From positions 62,001 to 126,000 of the forward strand of contig READ01000009.1 of NCBI GenBank assembly GCA_004293675.1: 64,000 bases of DNA, given 5' to 3'. The DNA comes from Betaproteobacteria bacterium. GTDB lineage: Bacteria > Pseudomonadota > Gammaproteobacteria > Burkholderiales > Casimicrobiaceae. A model generated the notes under the pieces. It saw nothing but the letters and a program-made list of their open reading frames with translations. It ran no database searches and was not told the DNA's origin. This document shows, piece by piece, positions 45,667-55,045 of the stretch (the first letter of the stretch is position 1; the number at the start of each line of letters is the position of its first letter). Both the position numbers and the translations under genes were made by a program.

Positions 45667-45694
45667 ATTATAGCTGAAAACGAAATTTCGTCAA
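45667..45694 (-). promoter_or_regulatory. Promoter of tRNA-Gly
   Basis: On the minus strand TTGACG (45689-45694) and a consensus TATAAT (45667-45672) are separated by 16 bases, ending 11 bases before the tRNA 5' base. It sits in the short gap after tyrB. Confidence 0.85.
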
Positions 45695-45708
45695 ACCGAC
45701 ACTCACGT

Positions 45709-46926
45709 TTAAAGCACTTTGGCGATCGATTCCGCTACGTATTTAACGTTCTTCAGATTCAGCGCGGCCACACAAATTCGACCCGAATCCACGGCGTACA
45801 CGCCGAATTCATTGCGCAGGCGATGCACTTGATCCTTGTTCAAACCCGAGTACGAAAACATGCCGCGCTGTGTCAGGATGTTTTCGAAATTGGCGCTAGG
45901 CGCAAGGGCTTTCAATTCAGCGTGCAAAGCTACGCGCATGGCTTTGATTCGGTCGCGCATTTCGCCCAATTCCTTTTCCCAGAGCGCGCAGGCGGCGGGA
46001 TCTGTGAGTGCGGCGGCGACCAGCGCGCCGCCGTGGGTCGGCGGGTTGGAGTAATTGGTACGAATGACGCGCTTGAGTTGCGACAGCACGCGGGTGGCTT
46101 CGTCTTTGTCAGTCGCGGCAACGGTGAGTGCGCCAATGCGCTCGCCATAGAGCGAAAATGATTTAGAGAACGAACTCGAAACAAAAATCGGGCCCGGCGT
46201 TTGCGCGAAAAGCTTCACGACTGCGCCGTCTTCAGCCACGCCCTCTCCGAAGCCTTGGTAGGCCATGTCGAGAAAGGGCACCAGGCCACCAGCGCGCACC
46301 GCAGCAGCAATCTCTTGCCACTGTGCCATGGTTGGATCAACGCCCGTGGGATTGTGGCAGCACGCGTGCAAAACGATGACGGAACCCGTTGGCATTGCTT
46401 TGACTGCAGCCAAAAACCCGCTGAAGTCCAGGCTTCGCGTGGCCGAAGCGTAATAAGCGTAATCGCGAACTTCGAAGCCCGCGCCTTCAAACAGCGCGCG
46501 GTGATTTTCCCAACTTGGGTTTGAGATGTAGATGGTGGCATTGGGCGACAGGCGTTTGAGCAAATCGGCTCCGACTTTCAAAGCGCCAGTTCCACCCACT
46601 GACTGCACCGTCACGGCGCGTTGGCTTTTCACAACGTCCGAATCCGCGCCAAAAACAAGCGCCTGAGTTGCTTTGTCGTACGTAGCGATACCATCGATTG
46701 GCAGATAGCCGCGCGGCGCTGACTTTTCGGCCATCGCCATTTCTGCGCGCTTGACACATTCGAGCACCGGAATTTTGCCGTTTTCGTCGGTGTACACGCC
46801 TACGCCCAAATTGACTTTTGCCGGATTGGGATCAGCGTTAAAGGCTTCATTTACACCGAGAATGGGGTCTTTGGGGGCCATCTCGACGTTGGTGAAAAGG
46901 CTGGCTGCGGCGAGGGGTGCGTTCAC
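45709..46926 (-). CDS. tyrB: Aromatic amino acid/aspartate aminotransferase
   Basis: The 405-residue class I aminotransferase has the conserved PILGVNEAFNADPNP start, HACCHNPTGVDPT, DMAYQGFGEG and the pyridoxal lysine in SSSFSKSFSLYGERIG, with Arg in GRICVAALN for the carboxylate. It interconverts aromatic amino acids or aspartate with their keto acids. It could feed 4-hydroxyphenylpyruvate to the homogentisate route. TyrB versus AspC cannot be fully settled from sequence. Confidence 0.9.
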   Translation of the reverse strand: MNAPLAAASLFTNVEMAPKDPILGVNEAFNADPNPAKVNLGVGVYTDENGKIPVLECVKRAEMAMAEKSAPRGYLPIDGIATYDKATQALVFGADSDVVKSQRAVTVQSVGGTGALKVGADLLKRLSPNATIYISNPSWENHRALFEGAGFEVRDYAYYASATRSLDFSGFLAAVKAMPTGSVIVLHACCHNPTGVDPTMAQWQEIAAAVRAGGLVPFLDMAYQGFGEGVAEDGAVVKLFAQTPGPIFVSSSFSKSFSLYGERIGALTVAATDKDEATRVLSQLKRVIRTNYSNPPTHGGALVAAALTDPAACALWEKELGEMRDRIKAMRVALHAELKALAPSANFENILTQRGMFSYSGLNKDQVHRLRNEFGVYAVDSGRICVAALNLKNVKYVAESIAKVL

Positions 46927-47053
46927 GAAAGTGGCTCATAAGTTGGTTGTGCAGTGCCACATTTTAGACCCCATGTCGGGCGTTGTGCATCGATTAGGAG
47001 CATTCTGCGATGCGTAAGTCGTATCATCATCCACTTCGGTTTCCGATAGGGTC

Positions 47054-47479
47054 GTGCGTATTGTGATTCGACTTGTCTACGTTAGCACCTGTATCCATGG
47101 CCTGCATCTTCAGGATGTTCAGAGCATCGTGGCAACTGCGCAATCAAGAAATCAGGTCGCCGGGATTAGCGGGATGCTCTGCTGGTCGGGCGAGTTTTTC
47201 TTGCAATGCTTAGAGGGCGAGCGCGATCGGGTGACCCATTGCTTCGGCAAAATCATGGCCGATCCTCGCCACCACAGCGTAGAGCTCATCGTGAGTTCAC
47301 CCACCGCAGTTCGTTGGTTTAGCACGTGGGGCATGGGCTTTTCGCGGCTCATGTCGTCCCATCGTCTTGATTTGGATTCGTTGGCGGGGCGCTCGTTTAA
47401 CCCCTATTTGCTTGAGGCCAGTGAAATGCAATCGGCGTTCGGGCAGCTCAGTCAGCACGCACAGCGATTGCACCCTTAG
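47054..47479 (+). CDS. BLUF-domain blue-light sensor
   Basis: The 141-residue single-domain BLUF protein keeps the FAD-photocycle residues: Tyr9 (RLVYVS), Asn33 (RNQVAGISGML), Gln51 (FLQCLEG) and Trp92/Met94 (FSTWGMGF). BLUF domains sense blue light through a flavin. No output domain is fused, so it must act on a partner protein. The start is GTG at 47054; GTG at 47063 is the alternative. No partner gene is adjacent. Confidence 0.9.
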   Translation: MRIVIRLVYVSTCIHGLHLQDVQSIVATAQSRNQVAGISGMLCWSGEFFLQCLEGERDRVTHCFGKIMADPRHHSVELIVSSPTAVRWFSTWGMGFSRLMSSHRLDLDSLAGRSFNPYLLEASEMQSAFGQLSQHAQRLHP

Positions 47480-47618
47480 CGGGCGCGACCACAAAAATTT
47501 CACGAAATTAGTGCAGAACTTTGGGTAACTCCCTAGTGTTTGAATTGTCCGACTCCTTAAAATTCGCTCAGCTCTGCAGCCCCTGCTGCGGTGACAAATG
47601 ATCGAATAAGGAGGATAC

Positions 47619-48857
47619 GTGAGAGTTTCTATCAAGCCGTTGGCTGTGGGCGTGGCGTCTGCGCTGATGTTTGCGGGTGCGGCGAGCGCACAAAATGTAA
47701 AGATTGGATTCATCGAAGGCCTCTCTGGCCCTTTCGGTGGTGTCGGTCAAAACCAGCTCAAGCATTTTCAATATGCAGCCGAGCGTTTTTCGGGCAAACA
47801 AGCCAACAGCGGCGTGACCGTTGAAATCGTTCCGCTCGACAGCAAAGGTTCGCCGCAAGAGGCGCTGGCGTTGCTCAAAAAAGCAACGGATGACGGCATC
47901 CGTTTCGTGTCGCAAGGCAACGGCTCCAACGTTGCTGGTGTGCTGATCGACGCGATCAATAAGCACAACGAACGCAACCCCGGCAAGGAAGTGGTGTTCC
48001 TCAATTACGCTGCCATTGATCCTGATTTCACCAACGCCAAGTGCTCGCCATGGCACTTCCGCTTTGACGCGGGCGTTGACATGAAAATCGAAGGATTGAC
48101 CAACTACATGAAAGATCGCAAGGACATCAAGAATGTCTATGTGATCGGTCAAAACTATTCGTTCGGTCAACAGGTTTCGAAGTTCACGGAAGCGATGCTC
48201 AAAGCAAAGCGCCCTGACGTAAAAATCGTGGGTAACGAGCTTCACCCGCTGGGTCAAGTGAAGGATTTCGCGCCCTACGTCGCCAAAATCATGGCGGCTA
48301 ACGCTGATGCTGTGGTCACAGGTAACTGGGGCCCAGATCTGGTCCTCCTCATTCGCGCCGCCAGCGCCGCCGGCTACAAAGGCAGTTTCTATACGTTCTA
48401 CGCTGGCGTGATTGGCACTCCAACTGCGATCGGTGCAGGCGGCGCTGATCGCGTCCACCAAGTGTCCTACTGGCATCCCAATTCTGCACAAAGCGAAATT
48501 GAAAGCGTCTACACAGGCTTTAAAGCAAAGTTCAACGAAGAGTTCTACACGGTGGCTGCTGTAAACGCAGTTCGCTTCTTGGTGGCGGGCGTTGAGAAAT
48601 CTAAGTCAACGGATGCGGTCAAAGTCGCAAAGGCTATGGCTGGAATGAAGATGAAGGGCGCATCCGGCGAGGATATCGAGATGCGTGCATCTGACGGAGC
48701 ACTCCAGCAAGCGATGTATATCTCGCAGTGGACAAAAGCTGGCGGAAAAGACGTGAAGTTTGACCAAGAAAACACCGGCTTCGGCTTCAAGACTGTGCGT
48801 TACTTGCAGCCCGAGCAGTCAACCATGGCGACGACCTGCAAAATGCCAAAGCGTTAA
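47619..48857 (+). CDS. Branched-chain amino acid-type ABC binding protein
   Basis: The 412-residue LivK-type periplasmic binding protein has a signal peptide cleaved near ASAQ (residue 24) and a two-lobe core (KIGFIEGLSGPFGGVGQNQ; YVIGQNYSFGQQVSKF; NADAVVTGNWGPDLVLLI). The GTG start has an AAGGAGGATAC ribosome site. It starts a unit with permeases and ATPases from 49064. The ligand may be a branched-chain amino acid, amide or small organic acid. Confidence 0.9.
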   Translation: MRVSIKPLAVGVASALMFAGAASAQNVKIGFIEGLSGPFGGVGQNQLKHFQYAAERFSGKQANSGVTVEIVPLDSKGSPQEALALLKKATDDGIRFVSQGNGSNVAGVLIDAINKHNERNPGKEVVFLNYAAIDPDFTNAKCSPWHFRFDAGVDMKIEGLTNYMKDRKDIKNVYVIGQNYSFGQQVSKFTEAMLKAKRPDVKIVGNELHPLGQVKDFAPYVAKIMAANADAVVTGNWGPDLVLLIRAASAAGYKGSFYTFYAGVIGTPTAIGAGGADRVHQVSYWHPNSAQSEIESVYTGFKAKFNEEFYTVAAVNAVRFLVAGVEKSKSTDAVKVAKAMAGMKMKGASGEDIEMRASDGALQQAMYISQWTKAGGKDVKFDQENTGFGFKTVRYLQPEQSTMATTCKMPKR

Positions 48858-48899
48858 TCAAACGCGTTGAGACTTTGCTCGATCGTCATGTCGAGCCTA

Positions 48900-48928
48900 A
48901 ACGCCCTGCCCGACGCGGGGCGTTTTTT
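48900..48928 (+). terminator. Terminator after the binding-protein gene
   Basis: ACGCCC and GGGCGT flank a 10-base loop and are followed by TTTTTTATTTT. It is 45 bases after the stop. It probably lowers permease expression relative to the binding protein. Confidence 0.75.
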
Positions 48929-49063
48929 ATTTTGCGCTCGCTTTTCGCGTTGACCGGCACAACGATGCACAGTCGATTGCTGCGGCGCAGCAGATGCTAA
49001 ATTCGACACTCTGTTTCGACGTGCCCACGAGGTACGTTGCACTGTTTCGAAAGTGAGGCTGAC

Positions 49064-50011
49064 TTGGAATTTTTCTTGATGTCCATGCTCAATGGTTTGA
49101 GCTACGGATTGCTGCTGTTTATGCTGTCAGCTGGTTTGACGCTGATTTTCTCCATGATGGGCGTGCTCAATTTCGCTCACGCGAGCTTCTACATGATCGG
49201 TGCGTATTTCGCGTATCAGCTCTCATCGTGGAGTAACTACTGGGTTGGTTTTCTGATTGCACCCATTCTGGTGGCCTTACTCGGCGGCTTGTTTGAGCGC
49301 TATATGTTGCGAAAAACGCACAAATTTGGACACGTTGCCGAACTGCTGTTGACCTTCGGATTGTCGTTTGTGATTCTCGAATTGGTGCAATTGGTTTGGG
49401 GGCGTACCTCGGTCGATTACGCAATTCCCACAGCGATGCAAGCACCGCTCTTTAAGCTCTACGACTCAACGTTTCAAACGTATCGCGGCTTTATGATGCT
49501 CGTTGCGCTGTTGATGCTCGTTTCGCTTTACTTGCTGCTGAAAAAAACACGCATTGGTTTGGTGATTCAAGCGGCCCTTACTCACCCCGATACGACGGAA
49601 GCGTTGGGACACAACGTGCCGCGTGTCTTTGCGTATGTTTTTGCGGGTGGTTGCGGCTTAGCTGCGCTCGCCGGTGTTATCGGTGGCAACGCGTTTATCA
49701 CCGAGCCTGGCATGGCGCAATCGGTCGGCGCCATCATTTTTGTGGTGGTCGTGGTGGGCGGCATGGGCTCGCTGGGCGGTGCGCTGATCGCCTCGATTTT
49801 GATCGGCTTGATGCAGACCTTTGCGGTCGGACTTGATTGGTCAATTTTGGGCGGCGCGAAGTCGCTCGGCGTTGAAATCACCTCCGCGACCCCTGGTTAT
49901 TCGCTATGGTCTCTAAAGCTCTCGCAAATCGCTCCCATATTGCCGTATTTGCTTCTGGTGCTGATGCTCATTGTGCGACCCAAAGGCATCATGGGGACAC
50001 GCGATGAATAG
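49064..50011 (+). CDS. Branched-chain amino acid ABC permease LivH-type
   Basis: The 315-residue LivH-type permease has eight or so membrane segments and the LivH motif MMGVLNFAHASFYMIGAYFAY near the start. The TTG at 49064 gives LEFFLMSMLNGLSYGLLLFML, the usual family N-terminus, with GAGG upstream; an earlier start at 49037 adds nine residues without support. It overlaps the LivM-type gene by eight bases. Confidence 0.88.
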   Translation: MEFFLMSMLNGLSYGLLLFMLSAGLTLIFSMMGVLNFAHASFYMIGAYFAYQLSSWSNYWVGFLIAPILVALLGGLFERYMLRKTHKFGHVAELLLTFGLSFVILELVQLVWGRTSVDYAIPTAMQAPLFKLYDSTFQTYRGFMMLVALLMLVSLYLLLKKTRIGLVIQAALTHPDTTEALGHNVPRVFAYVFAGGCGLAALAGVIGGNAFITEPGMAQSVGAIIFVVVVVGGMGSLGGALIASILIGLMQTFAVGLDWSILGGAKSLGVEITSATPGYSLWSLKLSQIAPILPYLLLVLMLIVRPKGIMGTRDE

Positions 50012-51314
50012 CATGATGAAACCCATTCACTTCAAGCCACTCAATGGTGTTCGGATCGTTGTGTGGTCTGCGTTCGCGCTGATTTTGGTGTTGTTGCCCG
50101 CGATCTTCAATTCAAGTTTCGCGATGACACTGTTGTGCTTTACGGGCATCGCGGTGATTGCTTGCTTGAGCTACAACATGCTGCTCGGCCAAACCGGAAT
50201 GCTCTCGTTTGGACACGCGGTCTACACCGGGCTCGGATCGTTTGTCGCAGTGCATGCGATGAATCAAATTGTCGCGGGTTGGTATTTGCCGATGTGGCTC
50301 GTGCCACTCGTAGGCGGTTTCGCGGGGCTGTTTTTTGGCGTGCTGTTTGGCTACGTGACGACACGAAAGTCGGGCACTCCCTTTGCGATGATTACGCTAG
50401 GTATTGGCGAGTTGGTGTTTGCGGCAGCGCTGATGTTCCCGTGGTTCTTCGGAGGCGAGGCGGGTATCAATTCGAACCGCACGGCGGGTAAAGAAATGTG
50501 GGTCAATTTCGGGCTCTCGTTTGGCCCGCAGATTCAGGTTTATTACTTGATTGCTGTCTATGTCTTCTTTTGCACGGTGGCGATGTACGCATTCACGCTG
50601 ACGCCGTTGGGTCGCATTGCCAACGCCGTTCGTGACAACCCAGAGCGTGCGGAGTTCGTTGGGTATGACACGCGTTTAGTTCGATTTCTTGTGTTAATGG
50701 CATCGAGCTTTTTTGCGGGCATTGCGGGCGGTTTAAGTTCACTCAACATCGAAGCGGCCAACGCCGAGCTACTCCATGCGATTCGCTCTGGTTCTTACCT
50801 GCTGTTTGTGTTTCTGGGCGGTGCAATATTTTTCTTTGGGCCAATTCTTGGCGCCGTTCTGCTAGTGTTTTCGTTGTTCATGCTCTCTGAATTCACGAAA
50901 GCTTGGCAGCTCTACATCGGCATCCTGTTCTTGATTATGGTGATCTATGCGCCGGGCGGTTTTTCATCGCTCATCATGCTTAATTTGCGGCGCGTCAAAT
51001 ACGGAGAGTGGCGCAAGATGCGTTGGCCTTACACGTGGATGTTTCTGTTTGGATTGATCGCGTTGTGGGGGTTTGCATCGATCGTGGAGATGGCGTATCA
51101 AATACAAGTAGCGGCGGGCTCAGGCTCGAAGCTCACTGTGATGACAATTCCGCTCGATGCGGCCTCGACCACGTCGTGGGTGATCGCGGTGATTGTCCTC
51201 ATTGCAGGCGGCGTCGCGTTTGAGTACTGGCGAAGAAAATTTGCGAAAGTTTGGAGTGACGGCGAAGAGCGAATTGCCGACGCGATCAAGAAAGCAGAGG
51301 CGGCTATAGTATGA
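50004..51314 (+). CDS. Branched-chain amino acid ABC permease LivM-type
   Basis: The 436-residue LivM-type permease has about ten membrane segments, SYNMLLGQTGMLSFGHAVYTG and the LivM RIANAVRDNPERAEFVGYDTRLVRF loop. It is longer than E. coli LivM, with about 75 C-terminal residues after the main domain that include two more hydrophobic segments. The start at 50004 overlaps the LivH stop; an in-frame start at 49971 lies inside LivH. Confidence 0.88.
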   Translation: MNSMMKPIHFKPLNGVRIVVWSAFALILVLLPAIFNSSFAMTLLCFTGIAVIACLSYNMLLGQTGMLSFGHAVYTGLGSFVAVHAMNQIVAGWYLPMWLVPLVGGFAGLFFGVLFGYVTTRKSGTPFAMITLGIGELVFAAALMFPWFFGGEAGINSNRTAGKEMWVNFGLSFGPQIQVYYLIAVYVFFCTVAMYAFTLTPLGRIANAVRDNPERAEFVGYDTRLVRFLVLMASSFFAGIAGGLSSLNIEAANAELLHAIRSGSYLLFVFLGGAIFFFGPILGAVLLVFSLFMLSEFTKAWQLYIGILFLIMVIYAPGGFSSLIMLNLRRVKYGEWRKMRWPYTWMFLFGLIALWGFASIVEMAYQIQVAAGSGSKLTVMTIPLDAASTTSWVIAVIVLIAGGVAFEYWRRKFAKVWSDGEERIADAIKKAEAAIV

Positions 51315-52078
51315 GTAACTTTGCACTTGAGCTCACAGGCGTTAAAAAATCATTCGGCAAAACGGAGATTATTCGCGGCGTCGATTTGCAGGTAAAAAAG
51401 GGCGAGCGTATCGCCGTGATTGGTCCTAATGGTGCGGGCAAAAGTACGCTCTTTAATTTAGTCAGCGGACGGTTCGCGCCGTCTAGTGGTTCGATCAAAC
51501 TGCACGGTGAAGAGATCGTCGGCAAGGCGCCGTTTGAAATCAACCGACGTGGATTGGCTAGAAGCTTCCAAATCACCAATATCTTTCCGAAACTCAGCGT
51601 ATTTGAGAATCTGCGCTGCGCGGGACTGTTTTCTAGCGGGCAGAAATACTCGTTTTGGAAACCGCTGTCGGCGCTCGAATCATTCAATGATCGGACTGAG
51701 GACTTGATGGCCTCCATTGAGCTCAAGCGTCGTCGCGATGTACCTGCCGGCTCGCTGACGTACTCCGAGCAACGCGCGCTAGAGATCGGCATCACGATTG
51801 CAGGCGGCGGAGACGTTGTGTTGCTCGACGAGCCAACGGCGGGGATGAGTCATTCCGAAACAGATCGATTCGTTGAGCTCATTCGTAAAGTCACCGAGGG
51901 AAAGACGCTGCTCACCGTTGAGCACGACATGGGTGTGGTGTTTGGCTTGGCAGATCGAATCGCCGTGCTCGTTTATGGCGAAATCATCGCCTTTGACACG
52001 CCAGAGGTTGTGCGCGCTGATCCAAAGGTCAAAGAGGCCTATTTGGGCGCAGTGCTCGAAGCGGAGGACGCAGCATGA
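51311..52078 (+). CDS. Branched-chain amino acid ABC ATPase LivG-type
   Basis: The 255-residue ATPase has Walker A GPNGAGKST, signature LTYSEQRALEIG (a LivG-type variant of LSGGQ), Walker B VVLLDEPTAGMSHSET and H-loop VEHDMGVVFGLADRI. It overlaps the LivM gene and the next ATPase by four bases each. Confidence 0.92.
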   Translation: MSNFALELTGVKKSFGKTEIIRGVDLQVKKGERIAVIGPNGAGKSTLFNLVSGRFAPSSGSIKLHGEEIVGKAPFEINRRGLARSFQITNIFPKLSVFENLRCAGLFSSGQKYSFWKPLSALESFNDRTEDLMASIELKRRRDVPAGSLTYSEQRALEIGITIAGGGDVVLLDEPTAGMSHSETDRFVELIRKVTEGKTLLTVEHDMGVVFGLADRIAVLVYGEIIAFDTPEVVRADPKVKEAYLGAVLEAEDAA

Positions 52079-52788
52079 GTGGGCAAAAGATCGCGCTTGA
52101 GGTCAAAGACTTACAGGCGTTTTACGGAAAGAGCCACATTCTGCAAGGCGTCAATTTGCATGTGAACGAAGGTGAAATCGTCGCGCTGTTAGGTCGCAAC
52201 GGAGCCGGGCGCTCGACCACCGCTAAAGCCGTGATGGGCATGGTCGACACCAAGGGCGAAATCATTTGGCGCGGCGAAAATATCGCCGGAATGAAAGCCT
52301 ATGAAGTTGCGCACAAAGGCGTGGGCTATGTGCCCGAAAGCCGCGACATATTCCCCAAGCTCACGGTGCATCAAAACCTGATGCTCGGAGAAAAGGGTAC
52401 CAAGAAGCAAAGTCGCTGGAGCTTTGAGGACATGTACAACATGTTCCCGCGACTTCGCGAACGCCAACACACCGAAGCGGGCGTGCTCTCGGGCGGCGAG
52501 CAGCAGATGCTCACGCTGTGCCGCACGCTGATGGGTGACCCGGATCTCATCATGATCGACGAGCCGACCGAGGGACTTGCACCGGCCATTGTGAAGCTCG
52601 TGGCCGAGTATCTGCGCGAACTCAAACGGCGCGGTATCAGCGTGGTGCTGATCGAACAAAAGCTCTCGATCGCACTGCAAATCTCAGATCGCGTTTATGT
52701 GATGGGGGATCGACGAATTGTGTTCGAAGGAACGCCGGCGGAGCTCAATGCGGACGCCAATGTCCGTAAAGAATGGCTTGAGGTTTAG
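52075..52788 (+). CDS. Branched-chain amino acid ABC ATPase LivF-type, Walker A Lys to Arg
   Basis: The 237-residue ATPase has signature VLSGGEQQMLTLCRTLM, Walker B LIMIDEPTEGLAP and H-loop VLIEQKLSIALQ. Its Walker A reads G40-R-N-G-A-G-R46-S-T, so the canonical lysine (K) is Arg46. Such GRNGxGRST sequences occur in some proteobacterial LivF-like proteins, so this may be a lineage trait with one weaker ATP site. The gene ends the transporter operon, which overlaps throughout. Confidence 0.9.
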   Translation: MSGQKIALEVKDLQAFYGKSHILQGVNLHVNEGEIVALLGRNGAGRSTTAKAVMGMVDTKGEIIWRGENIAGMKAYEVAHKGVGYVPESRDIFPKLTVHQNLMLGEKGTKKQSRWSFEDMYNMFPRLRERQHTEAGVLSGGEQQMLTLCRTLMGDPDLIMIDEPTEGLAPAIVKLVAEYLRELKRRGISVVLIEQKLSIALQISDRVYVMGDRRIVFEGTPAELNADANVRKEWLEV

Positions 52789-52873
52789 CGGACATCAGAA
52801 ACCGCTATAGTGCAGCGACTTTTTGCGTAAATGCCTTTTAAATGAAGGGTTTCAAGGAATATTTATCTATTTC

Positions 52874-52932
52874 TGAAAACACAAATAAATCGTCTTTATG
52901 CCATATTTCATATGGCGTTTAAAGTGAAAGCT
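52874..52932 (+). repeat. Copy C of a three-copy intergenic element
   Basis: TGAAA at 52874, TATTTCA at 52904 and AAAGCT at 52927 give offsets of +30 and +23 as in the other copies. GCCA (52900-52903) and TGGC (52913-52916) flank the shared TATTTCATA core and pair; in the copy at 30162 these arms are GCCC and GGGC. It lies between convergent livF and a sensor kinase gene. Confidence 0.65.
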
Positions 52933-52934
52933 GT

Positions 52935-54392
52935 TTACTGTTTGTCGCCCGCTCCATTGCTGACGATCATTCGCTGCGCTGGCACTGCGCCCGTCGAGGC
53001 AGGTAGTGACACGAAAAAACCGCAACCGCGCCCATCGATACCCTCGCCCAATCGCACCTGTCCACCCAGCGCGCACACGGCGGCGCTGACGATCGCGAGT
53101 CCAAGCCCCGCGCCGGAGGCACCGATCGCGGACTGACCCCGTCGAAAGCGCTCAAATACCTCGGCGCTTTCTTCTGACGCAATGCCCGGACCGTTATCAC
53201 GCACCGCAATGTGCAGCGACCCCACATCGCTCGATACAGCCAGCGCGACTTTGCCGTTCGAAGCACCGTATCGCAACGCGTTATCAAGCAGGTTCTCAAG
53301 AATCGATTGCAGAACGTGCTCATCGATACTGAGCCATAACGTCTCCGGGCCCTCTAATGTGAGTTCTGCGCCGTTTTCGGCGGCGCGGTTGAGCTGATCG
53401 GCCACGCAGTTTCGTGTGAGGATCATCACGTCGACGAAGTTTCGTATCGACGGATCGCGCCCGTCCATTCGCGCTAGATCGAGCATTTGCCGCGTCAGAT
53501 GCGACACACGGGAAATCGCGTTTTCAAGCCGCGCTTTGGCCTCCGCGCGATGCTCTCGGGTGTCTGCGTCGGCCAAGACGTGCGCTTGCGCCAGTATCAC
53601 AGCCAACGGCGTGCGCAGCTCGTGGGCGGCGTCGTGCACAAATGACTTTTCTCGACTGATGCTTTTGTTGACTCGACGCAGCAATTGATTGAGTGAGTCA
53701 ACGAACGGTGAAAGCTCTTTGTAGTTCGTGGGCGGCTCAATGGGCGAGAGATCGCTCTCGCTTCTGAGCGCCATCTGGGTTGATAGGCGATTGAGCGGTG
53801 CGAGCCCAGAGCGCACCGCCAGCCAAACAGGTAGCACCAAGCATGGGAGCGCGACTATAAAGACAACGAGCATCTTTGGAAGTACAAAGTCCGCGAGAAA
53901 ATTGGCACGCTCATCGAGTTTGTCAACGAGCCACACCCGAACCTTCGATTCCTGATGAACGAACACGCGAAATCGGGCACCTTCGCTCAACAAGGTGTGT
54001 GCGCCGGCAGGTAGTGAGCTGACCAATTGCAATGGCACGGGCACGTCGGCGTAGACGAGCTGACCGTCGTTGAGCGCGGCAGCAAATCTCCAATGCGGAA
54101 CGGGTGTGTTCGGGCCGGAGAGGTTTTGGAGAGCCGCGATCGATTTGGCCACAACACGCATTTGTTCGACATCGTCCAACGCGTTGAGCTCTGTGGCGTA
54201 TCGACCCACCAACGAGTACGCGATCCGATCCAGTTCGCCGGAATCTCGCGCTAGAACCGAGTGATAAATGTGCGCAAAGAGTCCGCAGAAGAGCACCGAG
54301 GTAGTCAACACCAGCGTGACACACACGCGCCGAACGAGCGAGCGCTGCGCCAAAAATCCTTTGATCCGTTGATTGAGTGACATCGCGATCAT
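52935..54392 (-). CDS. QseC-like sensor histidine kinase
   Basis: The 485-residue kinase has two membrane segments (about 23-46 and 170-195) around a periplasmic sensor domain, a HAMP-like linker, the H-box HDAAHELRTPLAVIL, N-box NLLDNALRYGAS, and G-boxes NGPGIASEE and GAGLGLAIVSAAV. It phosphorylates the response regulator that precedes it. It overlaps that gene by four bases. The signal is unknown. Confidence 0.93.
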   Translation of the reverse strand: MIAMSLNQRIKGFLAQRSLVRRVCVTLVLTTSVLFCGLFAHIYHSVLARDSGELDRIAYSLVGRYATELNALDDVEQMRVVAKSIAALQNLSGPNTPVPHWRFAAALNDGQLVYADVPVPLQLVSSLPAGAHTLLSEGARFRVFVHQESKVRVWLVDKLDERANFLADFVLPKMLVVFIVALPCLVLPVWLAVRSGLAPLNRLSTQMALRSESDLSPIEPPTNYKELSPFVDSLNQLLRRVNKSISREKSFVHDAAHELRTPLAVILAQAHVLADADTREHRAEAKARLENAISRVSHLTRQMLDLARMDGRDPSIRNFVDVMILTRNCVADQLNRAAENGAELTLEGPETLWLSIDEHVLQSILENLLDNALRYGASNGKVALAVSSDVGSLHIAVRDNGPGIASEESAEVFERFRRGQSAIGASGAGLGLAIVSAAVCALGGQVRLGEGIDGRGCGFFVSLPASTGAVPAQRMIVSNGAGDKQ

Positions 54393-55045
54393 CGCTCGAG
54401 CATGTAGCCGACGCCGCGCACAGTGCGCAGTGCGCTGGTGTTGAGCTTTCGGCGAAGGTTGTGAACGTGAACTTCGAGGCTATTGAAATCAAGCGGATCA
54501 CCCATGGGCGACAAGGCCTGCGCCAATCGACTCTTCGAGACGACCTTGCCCGCCGAACGAGCCAGCTCCATCAGCAAATCGAACTCACGACGCGACAAGT
54601 GCACCGGAAAACCTGCGCACACGGTGCGTCGCTGATCAATGTCAATCACCAATTCACCGATAGTCCACGTCGACTGAGCTTGTTGCGCGGCACGTCGGGT
54701 GACCGCGCCGACGCGTGCAACCAATTCACTGATTGCGAACGGTTTCACCAGAAAATCGTCGGCTCCCTCATCGAGCCCCGCAAGTCGTTCATTCAAGCCA
54801 TTTCGAGACGTGATAATGATCACCGGAGTGGTCACGCCCGCGCGTCGCCAGCCACGAAGCACATCCATGCCATCGCCGTCAGGCAGCGTTAAATCCAGCA
54901 AGATACAGTCGTAGGTCTGTTTGCTAGCAAACGCACGACCATCCCGTGCTGTGCGTAGCCACTCGCTGGTGTGACCATTCGTTTTGAGTGCGCGTTGCAG
55001 CGATGGACCCAAGTCAAGATCGTCTTCAATGAGTAGAAAGTGCAT
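54389..55045 (-). CDS. OmpR/PhoB-family response regulator (QseB-like)
   Basis: The 218-residue regulator has a receiver domain (acidic pocket EDD near residue 7, phospho-Asp in ILLDLTLPDGDGMD, Lys in FLVKPF) and a winged-helix DNA-binding domain (VHLSRREFDLLMELARSAGKVVSKSRLAQAL, ending EVHVHNLRRKLN). The start at 55045 is chosen for family length; an in-frame start at 55174 would add a basic tail. The kinase gene follows. Confidence 0.93.
   Translation of the reverse strand: MHFLLIEDDLDLGPSLQRALKTNGHTSEWLRTARDGRAFASKQTYDCILLDLTLPDGDGMDVLRGWRRAGVTTPVIIITSRNGLNERLAGLDEGADDFLVKPFAISELVARVGAVTRRAAQQAQSTWTIGELVIDIDQRRTVCAGFPVHLSRREFDLLMELARSAGKVVSKSRLAQALSPMGDPLDFNSLEVHVHNLRRKLNTSALRTVRGVGYMLER

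Noticed and set aside
47568-48491. A 307-codon antisense frame over the LivK-type gene
   Set aside because: It mirrors codon structure of a well-supported binding-protein gene and has no domain of its own.
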